From contig NZ_VFMX01000001.1 of assembly GCF_006715285.1 (NCBI RefSeq), positions 496,001-560,000 on the forward strand: DNA of 64,000 bases, read 5' to 3'. The DNA comes from Arthrobacter sp. SLBN-83. GTDB taxonomy: Bacteria > Actinomycetota > Actinomycetes > Actinomycetales > Micrococcaceae. Positions 35,351 to 44,425 of this stretch are shown piece after piece; position 1 is the first letter of the stretch; each line of letters begins with the position of its first letter. Both the position numbers and the translations under genes were made by a program. Below the pieces are notes generated by a model. That model saw nothing but the letters and a program-made list of their open reading frames with translations. It searched no databases and was not told the DNA's origin.

Positions 35351-35584
35351 ATGACTCCCTCGCGTTACCGGCGGCCGTTGATGGTCCTCGCCGCTGTTAT
35401 TGCCGTGCTGTCCCTCATCGCTGTGGGGACGGTCATGGCGCTTGCCTTCGCCGGGTCGGTGGCGCCCACCTGGGTCACCTACTCTGCGTTGTACGGCCTC
35501 CCGGCGGCCTTCATCCTGATGCTCCTGGTGGTCCTCGACGGCGTTGTCGCCCGCCGGCGCGCGGGAAAGGCCGGGCGGCGGTAA
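35351..35584 (+). CDS. Small two-helix membrane protein
   Basis: The 77-aa protein has predicted helices at about residues 9-35 and 41-63 (ALYGLPAAFILMLLVVLDGVV) and basic ends. It has no recognised family. It lies immediately upstream of the helicase-like gene, whose start is 11 bp after this stop. Confidence is limited by its size and the weak ribosome site. Confidence 0.6.
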   Translation: MTPSRYRRPLMVLAAVIAVLSLIAVGTVMALAFAGSVAPTWVTYSALYGLPAAFILMLLVVLDGVVARRRAGKAGRR

Positions 35585-35594
35585 CGTTGGACTG

Positions 35595-38072
35595 ATGTCC
35601 CTCATTCGCGCGCTCGGCATGGAACTGGAGGCACGCAGCAATGATTCGCTGCGGGCGTTGTTCGCCGCGCGGCCGGACCTCATTTCCCCCTCTGTTCCGG
35701 ACTTCGCGGCGTTGGCGGCGCGCGCCAGTTCCCGTGTCAGCGTTCAGCGCGCCCTCGAGCGGCTGAACCGGCCCCAGATGCAGGTCCTGGAGACCCTGCA
35801 TCTCTGCACCAACACCGACACAGGGCACAGCGCCTCGGCAGAAGGCCTGCACCAGCTGATCAGCGGTTCCTCGCTGGCAGTTGTTGAGCAGATCATCGGC
35901 ACCCTGCAGGAGCTTGCCTTGGTCCACCCGGCCGCTCCCCCGCACGGCACCCCTGCCCCGGCCGCCGGCCAGCACTTCTTCCTGCCGGTGGGCTCGCTCA
36001 AGGACGTGGTGGGCATCTACCCGGCGGGGCTGGGCCGGAGCTACACGGAGCTGGTCCGGCTCCAGCCGGCCTTCGCACAGCGGGCGGTGCAGCTGGTCTC
36101 CGAACTGCACCGCAGCGGGTTCCCGATCCACGCCGCCACCACTCCCATGGAGGCGGCCCTGGCGCTTCAGCACTGGACAACGTCCCCGGATGCCCTGCGG
36201 GACATCCTGGCCAAGGCGCCGGAACGGACGACGGCGCTGCTCGCCAAGTTCCGGAACTGGGCCATGGGTGCCGTCCCCCAGGCGCAACGGAAAGCCTCGG
36301 TCGCTACGGAGGGGGCCGACGTCGGGCCTGTTGACTGGCTTCTTGCACGCGGGCTGCTGGTACCGCTGGACGCGGCGCACGTGGAGCTGCCGCACAGCGT
36401 AGGGGTGGCCCTGCGGGGAGGGGCGATCATCAACGACTTCACCCTTGCCCCGCCGGTTGCCGAGCTCGGCCGCACCACCGCTGCGCTGCGGAGGAACGCA
36501 GCCCTGAGCGCAATTTCCGAAACCCTCCGGCTGGTCTCCGAACTGTTGCATGCGGTTGGGGCGCAGCCGCTGGCCACATTGCGGAGCGGGGGCGTGGGGG
36601 TCCGCGAGCTGCGACGGCTCTCCGAACAGCTGCGCGTCGACCAGGGCGCGGTGGGCCGGCTGCTGGAGCTGTGCGGCCTGGCCGGCCTGATCCGCCTGGA
36701 CGTCGATTCCTCATCATGGGTCCAGCCCCCGGAGCTGGAGTGGCTGGTCCTTCCGCGGCAGGAACAATGGCTGTGGCTGGTGAACGCCTGGCTGGCCAGC
36801 GAGCGCGTGCCATCCATGGTGGGCCAGCCCGTCAATTCAGCGCCGGGAGCAGCGTCCGCCCAGTCTGCCTCCGGCACCACCATTGCTGCCTTGTCTGGCG
36901 GGGCGCAGCGCCCCGATGCCCCGGTGGTCCGCAAGCGCATCCTGGAAATCCTGCTTGAGCTGACGCGGGAAGCCGACGATGGCGACGGAGGCGCGCCGGT
37001 CCTTGATGCCGCTGCGGTGCTGCAGCGCGCCGAATGGTCCCAGCCGCGGATGGCCCGGCGGTTCAGTTCCCTCATCCGGGGCGTCCTCGCCGAGGCTGAG
37101 ATGCTGGGCCTGGTGGGCTCTGGGGCCCTGAGCCAATTGGGGAGCGCCTTTGCGGAGGACCGCCCCGACGCCGCGCTTGCCATCCTGGGCGAACACCTGC
37201 CCGCGGCCCTCAACCACGTGCTGCTGCAGGCTGACCTGACCGCTGTTGCTCCCGGCTACCTTTCCCCTGCGCTGACGGAACAGCTCCTGCTGATGGCCGA
37301 CGCCGAGGGGCAGGGTCCTGCCACCATCTACAGGTTCTCCGCGGAGTCGGTTAAGCGCGCACTGGACCGCGGCTATGACGCCGCGGGCCTGCTGGCGTTC
37401 CTCCGGGAGCATTCGGCCACGACGGTTCCCCAGCCGCTGGAGTATCTGGTGGAGGACACCGCTTCCCGGCACGGCAGGCTGCACGTGGGCCAGGCTGCGA
37501 GCTTCATCCAAAGCGAGGATGAAACGGCGCTCACCGACCTGATGTCGGGACCGAAGGCTGCCCAGCTGGGCCTGGTCAGGCTGGCCCCCACGGTTGTGGC
37601 GTCGTCGGCGCCACCCCGTGAGCTTGCCGCCGTCCTCCGCAGCCTGGGCCTTTCGCCGTCCGTGGACGGCGCCGAAGCCGCCGCGCACCTCCGCCGGCCT
37701 GCCGCCCCGCAGGAGAACCTGCGCCCGGTGTACACCGCCCCGGGAATGGCTCCCGCGGCGGAGGAGGTGGAAGCCCAACTGGACGTCCTGCGGCAGGCCG
37801 GCGCCGTCGTCGGGCACCACTCCGGTGCCACGCCCGGCAGCGAGGTTGCCACGCAACTGGGGCTGGAGGCGCTGCAAAAGGCCATCCGACTGAAGCAGCG
37901 GATCAACATGAACGTGGTGGACAACCTGGGGAATGCCAGCCTGGAAGTTGTTGTTCCGCTATCTGTGAGCGGGGGCAGGGTCCGTGTGTTCGATCCCGCC
38001 AAGGACACCGAACGGGTCCTCTCCGTCCACCGCATCATCGACATCGAGGCCGCAGAGGAACTGCGCCAGTAA
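35595..38072 (+). CDS. Helicase-associated protein, partner of XPB (Rv0862c-like)
   Basis: The 825-aa protein belongs to the actinobacterial family encoded just before XPB helicase. The N-terminal MSLIRALGMELEARSNDSLRALFAARPDL matches the family. A long middle part resembles winged-helix repeats. The C-terminal region, with IRLKQRINMNVVDNLGNASLEVVVPLSVSGG, resembles the XPB damage-recognition domain. There is no Walker A motif, so it is not an ATPase itself. ATG 35595 follows TAACGT by seven bases, so it may be leaderless. The xpb gene follows after 12 bp. Confidence 0.87.
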   Translation: MSLIRALGMELEARSNDSLRALFAARPDLISPSVPDFAALAARASSRVSVQRALERLNRPQMQVLETLHLCTNTDTGHSASAEGLHQLISGSSLAVVEQIIGTLQELALVHPAAPPHGTPAPAAGQHFFLPVGSLKDVVGIYPAGLGRSYTELVRLQPAFAQRAVQLVSELHRSGFPIHAATTPMEAALALQHWTTSPDALRDILAKAPERTTALLAKFRNWAMGAVPQAQRKASVATEGADVGPVDWLLARGLLVPLDAAHVELPHSVGVALRGGAIINDFTLAPPVAELGRTTAALRRNAALSAISETLRLVSELLHAVGAQPLATLRSGGVGVRELRRLSEQLRVDQGAVGRLLELCGLAGLIRLDVDSSSWVQPPELEWLVLPRQEQWLWLVNAWLASERVPSMVGQPVNSAPGAASAQSASGTTIAALSGGAQRPDAPVVRKRILEILLELTREADDGDGGAPVLDAAAVLQRAEWSQPRMARRFSSLIRGVLAEAEMLGLVGSGALSQLGSAFAEDRPDAALAILGEHLPAALNHVLLQADLTAVAPGYLSPALTEQLLLMADAEGQGPATIYRFSAESVKRALDRGYDAAGLLAFLREHSATTVPQPLEYLVEDTASRHGRLHVGQAASFIQSEDETALTDLMSGPKAAQLGLVRLAPTVVASSAPPRELAAVLRSLGLSPSVDGAEAAAHLRRPAAPQENLRPVYTAPGMAPAAEEVEAQLDVLRQAGAVVGHHSGATPGSEVATQLGLEALQKAIRLKQRINMNVVDNLGNASLEVVVPLSVSGGRVRVFDPAKDTERVLSVHRIIDIEAAEELRQ

Positions 38073-38084
38073 AGGATTTCCCGC

Positions 38085-39731
38085 GTGACCGACGGACCCC
38101 TGATCGTCCAAAGCGACAAGACCATCCTCCTCGAGGTGGACCACGAGCTGGCCACCGAGGCCCGGCACGCCATTGCACCCTTCGCCGAGCTGGAACGTGC
38201 GCCCGAGCACATGCACAGCTACCGGCTCACCCCGCTGGGGCTGTGGAACGCCCGGGCCGCCGGGCTGGACGCCGAAAAGGTGCTGGACGCGCTGCTGAAG
38301 TACTCCCGTTTCCCGGTTCCGCATTCGCTGCTGATCGACATCGAGGAAACGATGTCCCGGTACGGCCGGCTGCGCCTCGAAAAGGACCCTCGCCACGGAT
38401 TGGTCATGCGGACCGACGACTACCCCGTCCTGGAGGAAGTGATCCGGGCCAAGAAGATCGCCCCACTGCTCGGGCCACGGATCGACGGCGAGACTGTCGT
38501 GGTGCACGCCTCGCAGCGCGGCCAGCTCAAGCAGCTGCTGCTGAAGCTCGGCTGGCCGGCGGAGGACCTGGCAGGTTACGTGGACGGCACCCCGCACCTG
38601 ATTTCGCTCAATGAGGACGGCTGGCAGCTGCGGCCGTACCAGCGCCTGGCCAGCGAAAACTTCTGGGCGGGCGGCAGCGGAGTGGTGGTCCTGCCCTGCG
38701 GCGCCGGCAAAACCCTGGTGGGGGCCGCGGCCATGGCCACCGGTTCCACCACCACGTTGATCCTGGTCACCAACACCGTCGCCGCCCGGCAGTGGAAGGA
38801 CGAACTGCTCAAGCGCACGTCCCTTACCGAGGACGAGGTGGGGGAATACTCGGGTGCCCTTAAGGAGGTGAGGCCGGTGACCATTGCCACCTACCAGGTG
38901 CTCACCACCAAGCGGGGCGGCATCTACCCGCACCTGGAACTGGTGGACGGCCACGACTGGGGGCTGATCATCTATGACGAGGTCCACCTCCTTCCGGCAC
39001 CGATCTTCAGGATGACCGCGGACCTGCAGGCCCGGCGGCGCCTCGGGCTGACTGCCACCCTGGTCCGGGAGGACGGCCGCGAGGGCGAGGTCTTCAGCCT
39101 GATCGGGCCAAAACGGTACGACGCACCCTGGAAGGACATTGAGTCCCAGGGCTACATCGCGCCGGCGGACTGCGTCGAGGTCCGCGTGGATCTGCCCAAG
39201 GACGAACGCGTTGCCTACGCCATGGCTGACGACGCGGACAAATACCGGCTGTGCGCCACCTCCGAGTCGAAGACCCAGGTGGTGGAGGAACTGGTGGCCC
39301 GGCATGCGGGTGAACAGCTGCTGGTGATCGGCCAGTACATCGACCAGCTGGATGAGCTCGGCGAGCGCCTGCAGGCACCCGTCATCAAGGGCGACACGTC
39401 CGTCAAGGTACGGCAGAAGCTCTTTGATGCATTCCGCGCCGGGGAGCTGCAGACCCTGGTGGTGTCCAAGGTGGCCAACTTCTCCATCGACCTGCCGGAG
39501 GCCTCGGTGGCCATCCAGGTCTCGGGCTCTTTTGGGTCCCGGCAGGAGGAAGCCCAGAGGCTGGGCCGGCTGCTGCGGCCCAAGAAGGACGGTCGGGCAG
39601 CCCGCTTCTACTCCCTCGTGGCGCGGGACACCCTGGACCAGGACTTCGCGGCCAAACGCCAGAGGTTCCTGGCAGAGCAGGGGTATGCCTACCGGATCAT
39701 GGACGCCAAGGACGTGGCCGCAGCGGACTAG
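38085..39731 (+). CDS. DNA repair helicase XPB
   Basis: The 548-aa superfamily 2 helicase is related to eukaryotic XPB/Ssl2. Walker A is PCGAGKTLVG and the DEAH-type box is IIYDEVHLL. TATLVREDGRE carries the RED motif, and RLGRLLRP forms motif VI. The N-terminal damage-recognition domain is present, and length agrees with mycobacterial XPB. It starts at GTG 38085 with AAAGGA nine bases upstream. It forms an operon with the preceding helicase-associated gene and probably acts in nucleotide excision repair or 3'-5' unwinding. Confidence 0.95.
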   Translation: MTDGPLIVQSDKTILLEVDHELATEARHAIAPFAELERAPEHMHSYRLTPLGLWNARAAGLDAEKVLDALLKYSRFPVPHSLLIDIEETMSRYGRLRLEKDPRHGLVMRTDDYPVLEEVIRAKKIAPLLGPRIDGETVVVHASQRGQLKQLLLKLGWPAEDLAGYVDGTPHLISLNEDGWQLRPYQRLASENFWAGGSGVVVLPCGAGKTLVGAAAMATGSTTTLILVTNTVAARQWKDELLKRTSLTEDEVGEYSGALKEVRPVTIATYQVLTTKRGGIYPHLELVDGHDWGLIIYDEVHLLPAPIFRMTADLQARRRLGLTATLVREDGREGEVFSLIGPKRYDAPWKDIESQGYIAPADCVEVRVDLPKDERVAYAMADDADKYRLCATSESKTQVVEELVARHAGEQLLVIGQYIDQLDELGERLQAPVIKGDTSVKVRQKLFDAFRAGELQTLVVSKVANFSIDLPEASVAIQVSGSFGSRQEEAQRLGRLLRPKKDGRAARFYSLVARDTLDQDFAAKRQRFLAEQGYAYRIMDAKDVAAAD

Positions 39732-39776
39732 GAATCCAGCGTGCCAAGTTGCGGCTTCGGCGCGCACACTGGAGGC

Positions 39777-40277
39777 ATGAGAACACGAATCGTCCCGGTG
39801 GCGCCCGGACCCGGGCAGGAATCGGTGTGGGAATATCCCCGTCCGCCCCGGATCGAAGCCAGCAGCGAGCGCATCCGCATCGTCCTGGGCGGCGAGGTCA
39901 TCCTTGACACCACGGACTCGCTGCGGGTCCTCGAGACCAGCCATCCGCCGGTGTACTACGTCCTCGAGTCAGCATTTGCCGCCGGTGCGCTGGAGCCATC
40001 CTCGGGCAGCAGCTTTTGCGAGTTCAAGGGCGCGGCGAAGTACCTGACAGTCCGCGGCGGCGGGAAGGAAGCGGACAGCGCCGCGTGGTCCTACCCGGAT
40101 CCGGCGTCGGGTTTTGAGGCGCTTGCCGGCCGGGTGGCGGTATACCCAGGCCGCATGGATTACTGCGAGGTTGATGGTGAGCGGGTCACTGCCCAACCTG
40201 GCCGCTTCTACGGAGGCTGGATAACCAGCCGGGTAGTGGGCCCCTTCAAGGGCGAGCCCGGGACGATGGACTGGTAG
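39777..40277 (+). CDS. DUF427 protein
   Basis: The 166-aa protein has the DUF427 core: a repeated IRIVLGGEVILDTTDSLRVLE strand region, PPVYYV, SFCEFKGAAKYLTV and YPGRMDYCEVDGE. The family is a small beta-fold with unknown activity. ATG 39777 is preceded at only one base by GGAGG, which is too close for normal use; a GTG 12 codons earlier (39741) is an alternative. It stands alone between xpb and the two-component genes. Confidence 0.85.
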   Translation: MRTRIVPVAPGPGQESVWEYPRPPRIEASSERIRIVLGGEVILDTTDSLRVLETSHPPVYYVLESAFAAGALEPSSGSSFCEFKGAAKYLTVRGGGKEADSAAWSYPDPASGFEALAGRVAVYPGRMDYCEVDGERVTAQPGRFYGGWITSRVVGPFKGEPGTMDW

Positions 40278-40332
40278 GCCCGAGCGGAGCACCATCATCC
40301 TCACAACGAATATCCAGACAACTCCCAGAGAC

Positions 40333-40354
40333 TGGGAGCATGATGGGAGCATGA
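40333..40354 (+). repeat. 11-bp tandem duplication creating a 4-codon upstream ORF
   Basis: TGGGAGCATGA occurs twice in direct succession. Each copy carries a ribosome-site-like GGGAG and an ATG. The first ATG (40340) opens ATG-ATG-GGA-GCA-TGA, whose stop overlaps the response-regulator start at 40351. An inverted CTCCCA/TGGGAG pair lies just upstream. Confidence 0.8.
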
Positions 40355-41061
40355 ACAAGAACGGTCCAGAAGCCAGGCTGCTCGTCGTTGATGATGAACC
40401 CAACATCCGCGAGCTCCTCTCCACGTCACTGCGGTTCGCCGGCTTTGAAGTGGTCTCCGCAGCCAACGGGCGTGATGCCCTGGCAGCGGCCGACACCCAC
40501 GCCCCTGATCTGGCCGTCCTGGACGTCATGCTCCCGGACATGGACGGGTTCACCGTGACCCGCCGGCTCCGGGCCTCCGGGAAACACTTCCCCGTCCTCT
40601 TCCTCACGGCAAAGGACGATACCGAGGACAAGGTGACCGGCCTGACCGTGGGCGGGGACGACTACGTCACCAAGCCCTTCAGCCTCGACGAGGTGGTGGC
40701 CCGTATCCGGGCGGTGCTTCGCCGGACGCAGCCCCTGTTGGACGACGACGCGGTGATCCGCGTTGACGACCTGGAACTCGACGACGACGCCCACGAGGTG
40801 CGGCGCGGCGGCACTGTCATCGAGCTCTCCCCCACCGAGTTCAAGCTGCTGCGCTACCTCATGCTCAATCCCAACCGGGTGCTTTCCAAGTCGCAGATCC
40901 TGGACCACGTCTGGGAGTACAACTTCAACGGGGACGCCTCGATCGTGGAGTCCTACATCTCCTACTTGCGGCGGAAGGTCGACATCGACCCCGACGCACC
41001 GGCACTGATCCAGACCAAGCGCGGCGTGGGCTACGTGCTGCGGACGGCTGAAAAGCGCTGA
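40351..41061 (+). CDS. OmpR-family response regulator
   Basis: The 236-aa regulator has a receiver domain with D14, D15, phospho-acceptor D58 in AVLDVM, T86 and K108. Its OmpR-type winged-helix DNA-binding domain (LSPTEFKLLRYLMLNPNRVLS, then SYISYLRRKVD and the C-terminal KRGVGYVLR) is complete. It is paired with the histidine kinase starting 2 bp downstream. The closest described relatives appear to be the TcrX/TrcR class, and the signal is unknown. A minimal upstream ORF may control its translation. Confidence 0.95.
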   Translation: MNKNGPEARLLVVDDEPNIRELLSTSLRFAGFEVVSAANGRDALAAADTHAPDLAVLDVMLPDMDGFTVTRRLRASGKHFPVLFLTAKDDTEDKVTGLTVGGDDYVTKPFSLDEVVARIRAVLRRTQPLLDDDAVIRVDDLELDDDAHEVRRGGTVIELSPTEFKLLRYLMLNPNRVLSKSQILDHVWEYNFNGDASIVESYISYLRRKVDIDPDAPALIQTKRGVGYVLRTAEKR

Positions 41062-41063
41062 CC

Positions 41064-42575
41064 TTGCTGAAGCGGTGGAAGTCGGCCTCGCTCAGGTCGC
41101 AGCTGGTGGCCATGATCATGGCCCTGCTGATCGTGGCCCTGACGGTGACCGGAGCGGTGACCCTGACCCTGCTCCACAGCTACCTCCAGGGCCAGGTGGA
41201 CGACAAACTGAACGCCGCCGTCGACTCTGCCCGGAAACAGCGCTCATTCACCCAGCTGCAGGCACCCAACCCCATCCCCACCGACTATTCCCTGATGCTC
41301 TTCACCCCGGGTGAGCAGCCGTACACCTTTGGCGGGGACCCGGACGACCACCCGGACATCAGCAGCATCTCCGTGGAACAAGCCCAGGCACTCCAGCTGG
41401 CTCCCTTCCAGGTCCGCGGGACGGACGGCGAAAACTGGCGGGTGGTGGCGGTGACGGTCCAGAACGGCCCCACCACATCCGTCGTGGTGATCGGGCTGCC
41501 CCTGGAGAGCGTCGACGACGTCCTCAAGCATGCCACCCTGGTGGTCACCGGCGTCGGCCTGCTGACCCTGCTGCTCGCCTCGCTCATAGCCAGCTGGACC
41601 GTGTCGCGCGCCTTCCGGCCGCTGGCCAGGGTGGAAAAGACAGCCGCCGCCATTGCCGCCGGCGACCTTTCCCGGCGTGTGGAAGTCGAAAACCCTGCCA
41701 CCGAGCTGGGCCGGCTGAGCAGTTCCCTGAACGCCATGCTGGCACACATCGAGACCGCCTTCGCGGCGCGGACGGCATCTGAAGCAAGGATGCGCCGCTT
41801 TGCCGCTGATGCGTCCCACGAGCTGCGCACTCCCCTGGTGACCATCCGCGGGTTCTCCGAGCTCTACCGCCACGGCGCGCTGGCCACGGACGAGGACGTG
41901 GCAACCGCAATGGGCCGCATTGAAAGCGAAGCCAAGCGCATGGGTTCCATGGTGGAGGACCTGCTGCTGCTGGCCCGCCTGGATGAGCAGCGGCCGCTGC
42001 AGCAAAAGCCGGTGGACCTGCAGCTGGTTGCCCATGACGCGGTTGTGGACACCCAGGCCAGCGACCGTTCCAGGGCGATTACGCTCACGGGACTCGACGG
42101 CGGAGCAGCGGCCCCGGCCCCCGTCCTTGGCGACGAGGCCAAGCTGCGCCAGGTAGTGGGCAACCTGGTGGGAAATGCCTTGCGCTACACCCCGGAGGGC
42201 AGCCCCATCGAACTGGCCGTCGGGGTCCGCCGGACCGACGGCGGCGAACGCTCCGTCATCGAAGTACGGGACCATGGGCCGGGCATCTCCGAAGACGACG
42301 CCGCCAAGGTCTTTGAGCGCTTCTACCGGGCGGACACCTCCCGGACCAGGGAGACAGGCGGCAGCGGCCTGGGGCTGGCCATCGTGGCAGCAATCGTCGG
42401 CTCCCACGGCGGCACGGTGCGGGTGCAGAAGACCGACGGCGGCGGCGCCACCCTGGTGGTCAGCCTTCCGCGGCGGGACGACACACCGGGCAGTAACAGC
42501 GACGGCGGGGAGGACGCCGCTGACGACAGTACCGCCCGTGCGGCGGCCAGTGACGGATCGATTATCCACATATAG
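41064..42575 (+). CDS. Sensor histidine kinase
   Basis: The 503-aa membrane kinase has two helices (about residues 15-38 and 158-180) flanking an extracytoplasmic sensor domain of ~120 residues, followed by HAMP. The HisKA domain has H252 in DASHELRTPL, and the ATPase domain has N-box GNLVGNALRYT, G1 DHGPGIS, F-box FERFYR and G2 GGSGLGLAIV. The last 30 residues are an acidic, low-complexity tail. Translation starts at TTG 41064, directly after the regulator stop, so the pair is coupled. Confidence 0.95.
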   Translation: MLKRWKSASLRSQLVAMIMALLIVALTVTGAVTLTLLHSYLQGQVDDKLNAAVDSARKQRSFTQLQAPNPIPTDYSLMLFTPGEQPYTFGGDPDDHPDISSISVEQAQALQLAPFQVRGTDGENWRVVAVTVQNGPTTSVVVIGLPLESVDDVLKHATLVVTGVGLLTLLLASLIASWTVSRAFRPLARVEKTAAAIAAGDLSRRVEVENPATELGRLSSSLNAMLAHIETAFAARTASEARMRRFAADASHELRTPLVTIRGFSELYRHGALATDEDVATAMGRIESEAKRMGSMVEDLLLLARLDEQRPLQQKPVDLQLVAHDAVVDTQASDRSRAITLTGLDGGAAAPAPVLGDEAKLRQVVGNLVGNALRYTPEGSPIELAVGVRRTDGGERSVIEVRDHGPGISEDDAAKVFERFYRADTSRTRETGGSGLGLAIVAAIVGSHGGTVRVQKTDGGGATLVVSLPRRDDTPGSNSDGGEDAADDSTARAAASDGSIIHI

Positions 42576-42682
42576 CCGCACCGCCGTGGCTTCCGCCTGG
42601 TGCTGCTCCATAGGCTCGTCCCAGCAGCCCGGATCCCCGGGCGCTGGACCCTTGGGGACCCGCCCTAGCGAAAGGCACAGCC

Positions 42683-42970
42683 ATGAGCATCATTTCCGTC
42701 GACACCGAATTACTGCAGTTGAAGTCGGCCAACGTCCAGGCCACCGTGGACCGGATCAGCGCCGACGTGCAGACCATGAAACGGGGCCTGGATGAGCTGC
42801 AGGGCTCATGGCGGGGTTCCGCAGCCACCAACTTCCAGGCACTCATCACCGAATGGACCATCACCCAGGGCCGCGTGGAAGCATCGCTGGCGTCCATCAA
42901 TGCCGCCCTGGCGTCGGCGGCCGCCACGTACGCCCAGGCGGAGCAGGGAAACACTCAACGGTTCAGCTGA
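42683..42970 (+). CDS. WXG100-family protein (ESAT-6-like)
   Basis: The 95-aa helical hairpin protein has W43-R44-G45 in the turn (LQGSWRGSAATNF), the mark of type VII secretion substrates. It lacks a recognisable C-terminal YxxxE. It is encoded alone here, with no EccC ATPase or second Esx gene within the window, so its secretion system, if any, is elsewhere. AAAGG lies upstream of ATG 42683. Confidence 0.88.
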   Translation: MSIISVDTELLQLKSANVQATVDRISADVQTMKRGLDELQGSWRGSAATNFQALITEWTITQGRVEASLASINAALASAAATYAQAEQGNTQRFS

Positions 42971-43005
42971 GGCGGCCCTTCAGCAGCCTGTGGCCCGGTT
43001 TCCCG

Positions 43006-44160
43006 CTAGGCCTCCGGGGTTCCCTGGTGGAACCGCAGCCGCCACCGTCCGCCGTCGAGGACCCACAGCGAACTGCGGAGCGTCGGGCCTGAGCGGGCAA
43101 AGCTTCGGTACGTCAGCAGGACCGCGCTGGTGCCGATGCGGTCCGCACCCAGGATTTCAATGTCGGTCCGCTCGCCGGGGTCCTCCTCAAGGGCCATCAT
43201 CATGGCGTCCCTGGTCCAGACCCGGCCCGAGCTGCCGATCTCCACGAAGTCCGGGTGAAGAAGGATGGCGGTCCGGCCAATGTCCCCGCGCACCAGCGGT
43301 CCCAGGAGTTCGCGTTCGAGCTCCTCGACCAGTGCCTCGGGCGGGATGGAGCCCGCCTGCTGCGTTGCCTCGGCCACTTCAAGGGCTTCATCGTCCAGCT
43401 CGCTGAACAGGTCCAGTTCGTCGAAAGCCGATACAGGCTGGGGGGCTGGCCTGCGCTGGTTGCCCGAGGATGCAGGAACACCACCGCCGGATGCTGCCGG
43501 GCGTCCCGCTCCCCCGCCTGCCGTACCCGGGCGCGCTGGTTCCCTGCGTTCTGCCTGCGTTTGTGCAGGGACAGCAGCCGGAATGTCCAGGGTGGCCGGC
43601 GGGAGTCCCATACCGGAAGGCGCCGGTGCTTCCGGGGCACGTCCGCGGCCATCCTGGCCGTGTGAACGGTCCTGGTGCGCGCCCGGGTGGTGTCCGCCGG
43701 GGAACCCAGGGCCGGACCGTGCTGCCACGCCCTGCTGGTAGGCCGTGGCCGCGGCCCTGGCCCGCTCGTCGGCGGCCTCATTGAGGTCATGCCCGGCGTG
43801 GCCCTTGACCCATTCGAACGTGTAGGTACGCCCTGCCAGTTCGCGGTCGAGTTCCTTCAGCAGCTCTACATTCAGGACAGGTTTCCCGTCAGCCTTGCGC
43901 CAGCCCTTCCGCTTCCATCCCGGCATCCACTTGGTAATGGAGTTGATGACGTACTGGCTGTCACACAAAATGCGCAGGTCCTCCCCGGGGAGGTGTGCCG
44001 TCGCCCGCAGAAGGTCAAGGACAGCCATGAGCTCCCCCTGGTTATTGGTCCCGTGCGGCCAGCCGCCTGCCCGCCAGCAATTGTCATTCACATACCAGGC
44101 CCAGCCGGCCGGGCCGGGGTTTCCCAAGGCCGAACCATCAGCCGCTGCAGTAATCGTCAC
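43006..44160 (-). CDS. Ribonuclease HI fused to a C-terminal NTF2-like (DUF4440) domain
   Basis: The first ~145 residues are a complete RNase HI, with catalytic D8 (AADGSALGNPG), E43 (GELMAVL), D67 (CDSQYV) and D131 (NEAADERA) and the basic GWKRKGWRKADG handle. It cuts RNA in RNA-DNA hybrids. A ~110-residue Pro/Gly/Ala-rich linker follows. The C-terminal domain (ELERELLGPLVRGDIGRTAILLHPDFVEIGSSG to the WRLRFHQGTP end) has the SnoaL/DUF4440 pattern. The start is GTG 44158-44160 with AGGA upstream. The 384-aa length is more than twice that of ordinary RNase HI. Confidence 0.88.
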   Translation of the reverse strand: MTITAAADGSALGNPGPAGWAWYVNDNCWRAGGWPHGTNNQGELMAVLDLLRATAHLPGEDLRILCDSQYVINSITKWMPGWKRKGWRKADGKPVLNVELLKELDRELAGRTYTFEWVKGHAGHDLNEAADERARAAATAYQQGVAARSGPGFPGGHHPGAHQDRSHGQDGRGRAPEAPAPSGMGLPPATLDIPAAVPAQTQAERREPARPGTAGGGAGRPAASGGGVPASSGNQRRPAPQPVSAFDELDLFSELDDEALEVAEATQQAGSIPPEALVEELERELLGPLVRGDIGRTAILLHPDFVEIGSSGRVWTRDAMMMALEEDPGERTDIEILGADRIGTSAVLLTYRSFARSGPTLRSSLWVLDGGRWRLRFHQGTPEA

Positions 44161-44281
44161 CAATCCATCCTGCCAGAAGCAGCTGACAATAAGCTGCCGC
44201 GGGCGTGCTGCACCCCGTCCTTCTGCGCCTGCCGCAGCGTCGAGGCGCGTCCCGCTTCTCCGGCCTTCATGGTGAGATTTT

Positions 44282-44297
44282 CGGAAAACGCTTACCG
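44282..44297 (+). promoter_or_regulatory. LacI-type operator 1
   Basis: CGGAAAACGCTTACCG is an imperfect palindrome centred on CG, the form bound by LacI-family regulators. It lies just upstream of the predicted -35. Confidence 0.6.
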
Positions 44298-44303
44298 AAA
44301 GCC

Positions 44304-44332
44304 TTGACGAGGTTACCGTCCCGCGAAAGAAT
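44304..44332 (+). promoter_or_regulatory. Promoter of the sugar-binding lipoprotein gene
   Basis: TTGACG (44304-44309) and AAGAAT (44327-44332) are spaced 17 bp apart. The start of transcription would be near 44339, between the two operator-like sites. Confidence 0.6.
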
Positions 44333-44348
44333 CGCAGCACACCAACTC

Positions 44349-44362
44349 AGAAAGCGGTTTCT
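44349..44362 (+). promoter_or_regulatory. LacI-type operator 2
   Basis: AGAAAGCGGTTTCT is a near-palindrome with AGAAA/TTTCT arms, just downstream of the predicted transcription start. With operator 1 it brackets the promoter. Confidence 0.55.
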
Positions 44363-44425
44363 CGAATTGTCATCCTTGGCCCCAAGGCTGCCACAGCGCG
44401 ACGAAACCAACCGGAAGGAACATCA

